Assembly (NCBI GenBank): GCA_028819955.1
Contig: JAPPKP010000349.1
Coordinates: 1-7,230 of the forward strand
Source: Rhodospirillaceae bacterium
GTDB lineage: Bacteria > Pseudomonadota > Alphaproteobacteria > UBA828
Direction of reading: 5' to 3'
Length of the DNA stretch: 7,230 nucleotides
Shown: one piece after another, positions 1 through 5,663 of the stretch
Position numbering within the stretch: position 1 is the first letter of the stretch
Layout: the number at the start of each line of letters is the position of its first letter
Program-made: the position numbers and the translations under genes
The notes under the pieces: generated by a model
What the model was told of the DNA's origin: nothing
Database searches by the model: none
Seen by the model: only the letters and a program-made list of their open reading frames with translations

Positions 1-80
1 CCCGCGACAGCCGCGTCGTGGAGCGCAAGAAGTACGGCAAGCGCAAGGCCCGCCGCAGCTTCCAGTTCTCGAAGCGTTAG
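1..80 (+). CDS. rpsI: 30S ribosomal protein S9, C-terminal end only (partial at left edge)
   Basis: This is the 3' end of the gene for ribosomal protein S9 of the small subunit. The first complete codon starts at base 3, and 25 codons are readable before a TAG at 78-80. The translated end contains VERKKYGKRKARRSFQFSKR, the hallmark S9 C-terminus. In the family this basic tail ends in the invariant Lys-Arg that reaches the P-site tRNA, and both residues are present. The start and the upstream partner, expected to be rplM for L13, lie outside the window. The next gene, argC, begins 57 bp downstream on the same strand. I see no strong terminator between them, so read-through from the ribosomal operon into argC is possible. 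The identification is essentially certain despite the short length. Confidence 0.97.
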   Translation, partial: RDSRVVERKKYGKRKARRSFQFSKR

Positions 81-137
81 GTCAAGCGTCGCCGGCGCGC
101 CATCACCACCGGCTTTCGCGATCGAAATAGGCTACCC

Positions 138-1196
138 ATGAGCCCTTCCTCCCAAGGCACGGGCAACACCGCGCGCGTCGGCGTGCTCGGCGCGAGCGGC
201 TATACCGGCGGCGAGCTCCTGCGCCTGCTGGCGCAGCACGACGGCTTCTCGGTCGGCCTGCTGACCGCCGAGCGTCGCGCGGGCCAGAGCCTGGGCGCGG
301 TCTTTCCCCATCTCGACGGCGCGGGCTTTCCCGACCTCGTCAAGATCGAGGATGCCGCCTGGGACGCTCTGGATGCGGTCTTCTGCTGCCTGCCCCACGG
401 CACCACGCAGGAGGTCGTCGCCGCCCTCCCCCACCATCTGAAGGTCGTGGACCTTTCGGCGGACTTCCGGCTCGCGGACCCCGAGGTCTATGCCGAATGG
501 TATGGGCGGGCGCACGGCGCCGTGGCGCTGCAGGCCGAGGCGGTCTACGGGCTGACGGAGCTTGCGCGTGAGGAAGTCCGCGGCGCCCGCCTGGTGGCAA
601 ATCCCGGCTGCTACCCGACCTCCGCCCAGCTGCCGCTGGCGCCGCTGCTCGAAGACGGGCTGATCGAGAGCGACGACATCATCATAGACGCCAAGTCGGG
701 AGTCTCCGGTGCGGGACGTGAGGCGAAGCAGGCGAGCCTCTTTGCCGAGGTGGGCGAAGGCGTGCACGCCTACGGCATCGCCGCCCACCGCCACGCGCCC
801 GAGATCGAGCAGGGCCTCTCCGCCGCAGCCGGCGCGCCGGTGCGAGTCAACTTCACGCCCCATCTCATGCCCATGAACCGGGGGATTCTCGCGACGATCT
901 ACGTGCGCAGCCGAGCGGGTGCGGATGCCTTGCGCGAGGCCCTCGCCCGGCGCTACGCGGACGAGCCGTTCGTGCGCGTGCTGCCTGCGGGTGCCGCGCC
1001 CGCGACGCGTCACGTGCGGGGCTCCAACCACTGCCTCATCGGCGTGTTCGACGACCGGATCGAGGGGCGCGCGATCCTGATCTCGGCCATCGACAATCTG
1101 GTCAAGGGCGCCTCGGGCCAGGCGATCCAGAACATGAACCTGATGCACGCCCTGCCGGAGACGACGGGGCTAGAACAGGCGCCGCTCTTCCCGTAG
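138..1196 (+). CDS. argC: N-acetyl-gamma-glutamyl-phosphate reductase
   Basis: A 352-residue cytoplasmic enzyme that reduces N-acetylglutamyl 5-phosphate to N-acetylglutamate 5-semialdehyde with NADPH, the third step of arginine/ornithine synthesis. The N-terminal nucleotide-binding fold shows the GASGYTGG loop at residues 18-25. The catalytic cysteine is C158 in NPGCYPT. The motif HRHAPEI at 217-223 holds the family's active-site histidine, and the C-terminal segment KGASGQAIQNMNLM (323-336) is typical. The length fits the common (type 1) ArgC class of about 310-350 residues, so the protein looks complete. The ATG at 138 is preceded by an AGG at 128-130 with a 7-nt gap, an acceptable ribosome binding site. 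It follows rpsI and is followed after 14 bp by the gamma-carbonic anhydrase-like gene, probably on one transcript. Residues 1-12 are variable, so a slightly later start cannot be excluded. Confidence 0.97.
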   Translation: MSPSSQGTGNTARVGVLGASGYTGGELLRLLAQHDGFSVGLLTAERRAGQSLGAVFPHLDGAGFPDLVKIEDAAWDALDAVFCCLPHGTTQEVVAALPHHLKVVDLSADFRLADPEVYAEWYGRAHGAVALQAEAVYGLTELAREEVRGARLVANPGCYPTSAQLPLAPLLEDGLIESDDIIIDAKSGVSGAGREAKQASLFAEVGEGVHAYGIAAHRHAPEIEQGLSAAAGAPVRVNFTPHLMPMNRGILATIYVRSRAGADALREALARRYADEPFVRVLPAGAAPATRHVRGSNHCLIGVFDDRIEGRAILISAIDNLVKGASGQAIQNMNLMHALPETTGLEQAPLFP

Positions 1197-1210
1197 GAAG
1201 GCGGGAGCCC

Positions 1211-1804
1211 ATGTCCGCCGGTCTGCTGCTCCCCTATCACCACCGCTGGCCGCAGGTGGCGCCGAGCGCCTTCGTCGCCGCCGGCACCTCGGTGATCGGC
1301 GATGTCGTGATCGGGGAGCGGTCGAGCATCTGGTTCAACTGCGTCCTGCGGGGCGACGTGAACTACATCCGCATGGGCGCGCGCAGCAACGTCCAGGACG
1401 GCACGATCATCCACACCGCCACGGCGGACGGCCCCACGCTCATCGGGGACGACGTGGTGGTGGGCCACATGTGCCTGCTGCACGCCTGCATCCTGGAGGA
1501 CGCCTGCATGATCGGCATGGGCGCCACCGTGATGGACTTCGCCGTGGTGGAGACCGGCGCCTGGGTCGCCGCCGGCGCGCTGGTGACGCCGGGCAAGAGA
1601 GTCAAGAGCGGCGAGATGTGGATGGGCCGGCCCGCGAAGGCGGTGCGCATGGTGAGCAACGCGGAGCGCGAGACCATCGCCACCATCGCCCGGCGCTACG
1701 CCAACCGCGCCGGCGAGTACCGGGCTTCCTCGGGCCCGCCGCGGCGCGCGCCCGCTCCTACTTCGCCAGGACGTAGGCGCCCGGCGCGTCCTCGATCGGC
1801 CTGA
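1211..1804 (+). CDS. gamma-class carbonic anhydrase-like left-handed beta-helix protein
   Basis: A 197-residue protein of the gamma-carbonic anhydrase/YrdA/PaaY group, built of hexapeptide repeats that form a left-handed beta-helix and normally trimerise around metal ions. Visible repeats run from about residue 18 to 140. The three metal ligands of the family are present as H68, H86 and H91. The R47-x-D49 pair and N60/Q62 match residues of the archaeal enzyme Cam. The acidic loop of Cam is missing, as in CamH-like members, so hydration of CO2 is plausible but not proven. The C-terminal helix (about 149-172) is usual. Beyond it lies an unusual tail of about 25 residues rich in Pro and Arg, where most relatives stop near 175 residues. 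The last 47 bp overlap the 3' end of phaC on the other strand. A GGGAG stands at 1203-1207 and AAGG at 1198-1201, just after argC, so co-expression with argC is likely. Confidence 0.9.
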   Translation: MSAGLLLPYHHRWPQVAPSAFVAAGTSVIGDVVIGERSSIWFNCVLRGDVNYIRMGARSNVQDGTIIHTATADGPTLIGDDVVVGHMCLLHACILEDACMIGMGATVMDFAVVETGAWVAAGALVTPGKRVKSGEMWMGRPAKAVRMVSNAERETIATIARRYANRAGEYRASSGPPRRAPAPTSPGRRRPARPRSA

Positions 1805-3551
1805 GCGCACCGTCGCCGGGTACGCGCGCGGGCACCTTCTTGCCGCCGGAGCGGCGGCGCTGCCAGGCGTGCCAGTCGCTCCACCAGGAGCCCTCGTGGT
1901 GCTCGGCGGCAGCGAACCAGTCGTCGGCGCTCTGCGACTCCACGACCGGCCCGGTCCAGTAGCCGTACTTGCCGGCCGCCGGCGGGTTGACGATGCCGGC
2001 GATATGACCGGAGGCGCCGAGGACGAAACGGCGCTGCCCCCGATAGAGCCCACAGGCGGCGAAGCAGGACCGCCACGGCGCGATGTGATCCTCCCGCGTC
2101 GCAACGATGTAGGTCGGGATGTCGATGCGGCGGAGGTCGATGGGCACGCCGGCGAGGCTCAAACCTTCCGGCTGGGCCAGCAGGTTCTCCTGATACATCT
2201 TGCGCAGGTAGAAGCCGTGCATCTCCGCCGGCATCCGGGTCGAATCCGAATTCCAGAAGAGCAGGTCGAAGGGCAGCGGCTCCCGGCCCATCAAATAATT
2301 GTTGACCACGAATGACCAGATCAGGTCGTTGGCCCGCAGCATGTTGAATGTCGTCGCCATGTGGCGGCCATCGAGATAACCCGTTTCAGCCATCATGGCC
2401 TCGAGCGACTCGAGCTGGGCATCGTCGATGAAGACCTCGAGCTCGCCAGCCTCGGTGAAATCGACGAGGGAGGCGAAGAAGGTCGCGCTCCTGATCCGCT
2501 TGTCGTCCCGCGCCGCGAGATAGGCCAGCGTTGCCGCCGTGAGCGTGCCGCCCAGGCAGTAGCCGATCGCCGCGACATCGCGCTCGCCAGTCGCCTGCTC
2601 GATCGCGTCCAGCGCCGCCAGCGGGCCCTCGACCATGTAGTCCTCGAAGGTCTCCTCCGCGAGCCGCTCGTCCGGGTTGACCCACGAGATCACGAAGACC
2701 GAATAGCCCTTCGACACCGCCCACCCGACGAACGAGTTCTTCGGGCGGAGATCGAGCACGTAGTACTTGTTGATCCAGGGCGGCACGATGAGGAGCGGCC
2801 GGCGAAACACTGTCTCCGTGCTCGGCGCGTACTGAATCAGCTGCATCAGCTCGTTCTGGAAGACGACCTTTCCAGGCGTGGTGGCGATGGTCTCGCCCAG
2901 GGTGAAATGGCTCTCGTCCGACATGCGGGGCGCGAACCGGCCTTCGTTGCGCTCCAGATCGTCGAGCACGTTGCGCAGGCCCCGCAGCAGGTTCTCGCCC
3001 TTGGTCTCGGCGGTCTCCTTGAGTGCCGCAGGGTTGGTGGCGAGGAAATTGGTCGGCGCCAACGCATCGACGAATTGGCGCGTGTAGAAGGCAAGCTTCG
3101 CGGCGTCTTTCTCGTCGAGGCCGCGCAGGTTCTCCACCGTCGACTGCATGCAGGCAGCGGTCAGCAGATACGACTGCTTGAGATGATCGAAGACCCAGCT
3201 CTCTGTCCAGGCGGGATCGCGAAAGCGCCGGTCGTCGGGCTTGGGCGCGGCCACCGGCTCGGCCGGCTCCTCGCCTTGCAGGCGCTGCGCGCCCTGCTGC
3301 CATAGCCTGAGGTAGCCGTCCCACCACTTCATCTGAGCGTCGATCAGCGGCGACGGATCGTCGGCCAGGCTCCGCGCCATCGCCCCCAAGGCGGCGCTCA
3401 GGTTGAGCGGGTCGGAAGCCGCTCCGGCGCCCGTCGCACCCTGCCCGCTCAAAAGTCGTGCTGCGATACGCTGGCTTCGTTCCGTAATGGCGGCGAGTTG
3501 GTCGGCCATGTCGTGTTCCGTCGCGTCTGCGGCGGGTGGGTCGTCAGGCAT
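1758..3551 (-). CDS. phaC: class I polyhydroxyalkanoate synthase (PHA/PHB polymerase)
   Basis: A 597-residue synthase that polymerises (R)-3-hydroxyacyl-CoA into polyester storage granules and acts at the granule surface. The N-terminal domain (about 1-240) includes the family segments ALAPTNFLATNP (163-174) and PGKVVFQNELMQLIQY (226-241). The alpha/beta-hydrolase domain follows, with VPPWINKYYVLDL (256-268). The lipase-like box GYCLGG places the nucleophile at C332. The other triad residues are D488 in REDHIAPW and H516 in GASGHIAGIVNPP. The tail HHEGSWWSDW (551-560) and the end PGAYVLAK also match class I enzymes such as that of Cupriavidus necator (589 residues). No PhaE or PhaR subunit is needed for this class. 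phaA, phaB and phasin genes are not in the window. The first ATG has a poor ribosome binding site; M15 (ATG at 3509-3507) has GGAA 6 nt upstream, so a 583-residue product is possible. Confidence 0.97.
   Translation of the reverse strand: MPDDPPAADATEHDMADQLAAITERSQRIAARLLSGQGATGAGAASDPLNLSAALGAMARSLADDPSPLIDAQMKWWDGYLRLWQQGAQRLQGEEPAEPVAAPKPDDRRFRDPAWTESWVFDHLKQSYLLTAACMQSTVENLRGLDEKDAAKLAFYTRQFVDALAPTNFLATNPAALKETAETKGENLLRGLRNVLDDLERNEGRFAPRMSDESHFTLGETIATTPGKVVFQNELMQLIQYAPSTETVFRRPLLIVPPWINKYYVLDLRPKNSFVGWAVSKGYSVFVISWVNPDERLAEETFEDYMVEGPLAALDAIEQATGERDVAAIGYCLGGTLTAATLAYLAARDDKRIRSATFFASLVDFTEAGELEVFIDDAQLESLEAMMAETGYLDGRHMATTFNMLRANDLIWSFVVNNYLMGREPLPFDLLFWNSDSTRMPAEMHGFYLRKMYQENLLAQPEGLSLAGVPIDLRRIDIPTYIVATREDHIAPWRSCFAACGLYRGQRRFVLGASGHIAGIVNPPAAGKYGYWTGPVVESQSADDWFAAAEHHEGSWWSDWHAWQRRRSGGKKVPARVPGDGALRPIEDAPGAYVLAK
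3507..3520 (-). promoter_or_regulatory. candidate ribosome binding site for an internal phaC start
   Basis: On the minus strand a GGAA (bases 3519-3516) sits 6 nt before an in-frame ATG at 3509-3507, which is codon 15 of phaC. The upstream ATG at 3551 has only a GGA 11 nt away. The first 14 residues are acidic and unlike the conserved parts of the family. The better spacing favours the shorter start, but the longer one is not excluded. Confidence 0.35.
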
Positions 3552-3706
3552 CGTGAGCCGGGTCCGTGGAGTGGGTTGGCAGGCGCATCCGTCGGTCGCC
3601 GCCCGCCAATGCGAATGAACGGATTTGCGTATATGCTACTTACGAGTCGGACCGTGCTCAATGCTGGCGGCTGCAGGGCATCGCCGGCCAACCAGGAGAA
3701 CGCCCC
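3552..3706. promoter_or_regulatory. divergent intergenic region between phaC and the lipoprotein gene
   Basis: This 155-bp stretch separates two divergently transcribed genes, so it must hold the promoters of both or of one plus a shared control region. An island at about 3612-3645 is clearly richer in A and T than anything nearby and contains the run GTATATGCTACTTACGAG. Fragments resembling a -10 box (TATGCT at 3632-3637 on the plus strand) are present. I could not pair them with a convincing -35 at the usual spacing, so exact promoters are not assigned. No clear operator dyad was found. Confidence 0.4.
3694..3698 (+). promoter_or_regulatory. ribosome binding site deciding the lipoprotein start
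   Basis: AGGAG stands 8 nt before the ATG at 3707. It is the clearest Shine-Dalgarno sequence in the window and selects this start over an in-frame ATG at 3566, which would place about 47 unlike residues in front of the lipoprotein signal peptide and lie against the phaC start region. Confidence 0.75.
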
Positions 3707-4120
3707 ATGTACGATTCCCAAGGACATCGGACCCTCACTCCCGCTCCCAGGCGCCAGCGGATGCGGCCACTCGCGCTCCTCGCGATCGGCCCGATCGCAC
3801 TCGGCCTCCTCGTGACCGGATGCTCCGCGATCGAGGACACGACCGACTACATCGGCGACCTCTTCAGCCATGTCGAGGACGACGACGAGGTCTTCGGCAG
3901 CGATGACGTCTCCGGCGGTGACGAGCCCTATCGTTCCGTCGCCGAGGTGCCGAGCGAAGCGCCTGCCGTCTCGAGCGAGGAAGAGCGCATCCGGCTGACG
4001 GCAGGCCTGGTGGCGGATCGCAAGAGGGCGCAGCACACGGCTGAGGAGCTCCGCGCACGCGTCGAGGAAGAGGAGCCGTTCACGCAGGTTCGCGCCGTCT
4101 ATCGGCCGGCGGAGGAGTAG
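3707..4120 (+). CDS. small acidic lipoprotein of unknown function
   Basis: A 137-residue predicted lipoprotein. The N-terminus carries basic residues (RRQRMR, 15-20), a hydrophobic stretch (about 21-36) and a lipobox VTGC, making C39 the probable lipidated cysteine after signal peptidase II cleavage. Serine follows the cysteine, so there is no Asp retention signal, and the outer membrane is the likelier site. The mature part is short and strongly acidic (EDDDEVF, DDVSGGDE). It is followed by a segment, PYRSVAEVP to LVADRKRAQHTAEELR (74-116), that resembles a motif I recall from several alphaproteobacterial envelope lipoproteins and OmpA-type proteins, where it reads roughly VP then GLxADRxxAxY. 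No enzymatic motif is visible, and the C-terminus is probably helical and charged. It is divergent from phaC and followed by a 227-bp gap before hom. A shorter start at M19 would still keep the signal peptide. The lipoprotein assignment is firm; the function is unknown. Confidence 0.82.
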   Translation: MYDSQGHRTLTPAPRRQRMRPLALLAIGPIALGLLVTGCSAIEDTTDYIGDLFSHVEDDDEVFGSDDVSGGDEPYRSVAEVPSEAPAVSSEEERIRLTAGLVADRKRAQHTAEELRARVEEEEPFTQVRAVYRPAEE

Positions 4121-4347
4121 ACGGAGCCTGCTCCGGCAGACGGCAGATGATCGTGCGAGGCGTCTCGCTCGCCCGCGAAAACGACTCGCTGGGACACGCC
4201 GGAGCACCGCGCCACCCGCATCGCGACCGGCTCGCCGAGGCCCCTACCCTGTCGTGACCCGTCGCTCTCACGGTATGCCGGGCGGCCGGGGATCGGCCGC
4301 CCGCGTTCACCCCACGCTACGGACCAGCCCGAAAGAAGAACGACCCC
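4121..4347 (+). other. non-coding gap and probable leader/promoter region upstream of hom
   Basis: I find no credible gene in these 227 bp. Just after the lipoprotein stop there is a small hairpin (CGGAG at 4122-4126, CTCCG at 4131-4135), and another at 4155-4168 (GCGAG/CTCGC). Neither is followed by a run of T. A strong GC hairpin lies at 4279-4303. A 36-codon reading frame at 4147-4257 lacks a ribosome binding site and is not rich in Thr, Ile or Met, so it does not look like an attenuator peptide. The promoter of the hom-glpX-recJ unit is expected here, but no good -35/-10 pair is visible. Confidence 0.45.
4279..4303 (+). terminator. 10-bp GC-rich hairpin upstream of hom, possible terminator or leader structure
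   Basis: A perfect inverted repeat, CGGGCGGCCG at 4279-4288 and CGGCCGCCCG at 4294-4303, encloses a 5-nt loop (GGGAT). It is the strongest stem I can find outside the genes. The downstream sequence is C-rich with no T run, so a classical intrinsic terminator is not supported. It lies 44 bp before the hom start and could end the lipoprotein transcript with Rho's help, or sit in the hom leader. Confidence 0.35.
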
Positions 4348-5655
4348 ATGCCTGAGCCGCTACGTATCGGTATCGCCGGGCTGGGCACGGTCGGCTGCGG
4401 CGTGCTCGCGCTGCTGCGCGACAATGCCGCGCTGCTGAAGCAACGGACCGGCCGGCCGATCGAGGTGGTCGCGGTCTCGTCACGCGACAAGGGCAAGGAC
4501 CGCGGGGTCTCGCTCGACGGGCTCGACTGGCGAGACGAAGCCCGGGAGCTCGCCGCCCTTCCCGCCGTCGATGTCGTGGTCGAGCTGATCGGCGGGTCCG
4601 AGGACACTGCGCGGGCGCTCTCCGAGGCTGCCTTCGCCAACGGCAAGCACCTGGTGACCGCCAACAAGGCCCTGCTCGCCCACCACGGCGCCGCGCTCGC
4701 AGACGCCGCCCGGCGGGCGGACCGCCACCTCGGCTACGAGGCCGCGGTCGCCGGCGGCATCCCCATCGTCAAGGCGCTGCGCGAGGGCCTCGCCGGTAAT
4801 CGGATCGGCGGCGTCTACGGCATCCTCAACGGCACCTGCAACTACATCATGACGGCGATGCACGAGTCGGTGCGGGCCGGACAGGCGCGGGAGTTCGAGT
4901 CGGTGCTCCAGGAGGCGCAGGATCTCGGCTACGCGGAGGCCGATCCGTCCACGGACATCGACGGCATCGATGCCGCCCACAAGCTCGCGATCCTCACCAG
5001 CGTCGTGTTCGGTTGCCCGGTGGACTTCGCCGCCGTGCACGTCGAGGGCATTCGCCACGTCAGCGCGCTCGACATCGGCTTCGCCATCGAGCTCGGCTAC
5101 CGGGTCAAGCTCTTAGGCATAGCCCGCGCCGGCGAGCATGGCATCACCCAGCGGGTGCACCCCTGCATGATCCACGAGACGGCGCCCATTGCCCGCGTCG
5201 ACGGCGTCTTCAACGCCGTGGTGGCGGAGGGCGATCGGATCGGCAGCGCGCTCTTCGAGGGCCCCGGCGCCCGCGCCGGCGCGCCCGCTTCGGCCGTGGT
5301 CGCCGCCCACGCCGATATCGCCCGCGGCCACATCAATCCCGCCTTCCCCGCTGCCACCGAGGGCGCGGAGCGGGCGGCTGCGCGACCCATGGAGCACCAT
5401 GTCGGCGCCTACTACATTCGCCTGATGGTGGTGGACAAGCCCGGCGTGATTGCCGGCATCGCCGCCTGCCTGCGCGACGAGCAGGTCTCCGTGGAGGCCA
5501 TGCTGCAGCGCGGGCGGAACCCCGGCGATCTGGTGCCCGTGGTGCTCACCACCCACGAGGCACAGGAGTCGGCGGTGGTGGGCGCGCTCGACGCGATCGA
5601 CCGTCTCGATACGGTGCTGGAGCCGCCGCGCATGATCCGGATCGAAGCGTTCTAG
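4348..5655 (+). CDS. hom: homoserine dehydrogenase with C-terminal ACT domain
   Basis: A 435-residue cytoplasmic enzyme that reduces aspartate 4-semialdehyde to homoserine with NAD(P)H, the branch point to threonine and methionine. The Rossmann loop GLGTVGCG is at 11-18. TANKALLA (104-111) holds the catalytic lysine K107. The substrate region reads YAEADPSTDIDGIDAAHK (195-212); E197, D203, D208 and K212 keep the spacing of yeast E208, D214, D219 and K223. The core family motif GGIPIVKAL (136-144) is intact. An ACT domain occupies about 354-425 (YYIRLMVVDKPGVIAGIA), the usual seat of threonine feedback control. The length matches monofunctional bacterial Hom (about 430); there is no fused aspartokinase. 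The start ATG has a purine-rich GAAAGAAG at 4331-4338, a weak ribosome binding site. A lone TTA leucine codon near 5112 is unusual for this GC content. glpX follows within a few bases, so translation is probably coupled. Confidence 0.97.
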   Translation: MPEPLRIGIAGLGTVGCGVLALLRDNAALLKQRTGRPIEVVAVSSRDKGKDRGVSLDGLDWRDEARELAALPAVDVVVELIGGSEDTARALSEAAFANGKHLVTANKALLAHHGAALADAARRADRHLGYEAAVAGGIPIVKALREGLAGNRIGGVYGILNGTCNYIMTAMHESVRAGQAREFESVLQEAQDLGYAEADPSTDIDGIDAAHKLAILTSVVFGCPVDFAAVHVEGIRHVSALDIGFAIELGYRVKLLGIARAGEHGITQRVHPCMIHETAPIARVDGVFNAVVAEGDRIGSALFEGPGARAGAPASAVVAAHADIARGHINPAFPAATEGAERAAARPMEHHVGAYYIRLMVVDKPGVIAGIAACLRDEQVSVEAMLQRGRNPGDLVPVVLTTHEAQESAVVGALDAIDRLDTVLEPPRMIRIEAF

Positions 5656-5657
5656 GG
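5654..5657 (+). promoter_or_regulatory. ribosome binding site overlapping the hom stop, deciding the glpX start
   Basis: AGGG, partly inside the hom TAG, lies 6 nt before the ATG at 5664. The in-frame ATG at 5658 directly abuts this AGGG and would have no usable spacing. The choice changes the protein by only two residues (Met-Pro). Confidence 0.5.
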
Positions 5658-5663
5658 ATGCCC

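Noticed and set aside
132..1148. Long open frame on the minus strand opposite argC (338 codons)
   Set aside because: argC on the plus strand has every family motif. The minus-strand translation is His/Arg/Asp-rich with no recognisable fold, as expected for the complement of a high-GC gene.
2361..3305. Plus-strand open frame of 314 codons opposite phaC
   Set aside because: It lies wholly inside phaC, which is a clear, complete enzyme. Its composition is a typical antisense artefact and no ribosome binding site stands out.
3671..3676. CTGCAG in the phaC/lipoprotein intergenic region as a possible PhaR operator
   Set aside because: The PhaR sites I recall have a spacer between the CTGC and GCAG halves. 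A single six-base palindrome is expected by chance.
3566..3706. N-terminal extension of the lipoprotein starting at ATG 3566
   Set aside because: It would put 47 extra residues before the signal peptide, and a strong AGGAG supports the ATG at 3707.
3449..4207. Minus-strand open frame of 252 codons opposite the lipoprotein and phaC 5' end
   Set aside because: It overlaps the start of phaC in another frame and the lipoprotein gene on the other strand, and is Arg-rich with no motif.
4147..4257. 36-codon plus-strand reading frame between the lipoprotein gene and hom
   Set aside because: No Shine-Dalgarno sequence, no bias towards amino acids that would regulate hom, and no signal or membrane segment.
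5013..5663. Possible upstream extension of glpX into the hom region, in another frame
   Set aside because: The extension is Arg/Pro-rich shadow sequence of hom. Family homology begins at SLDRNLALDAVRVTEAA just after the ATG at 5664.
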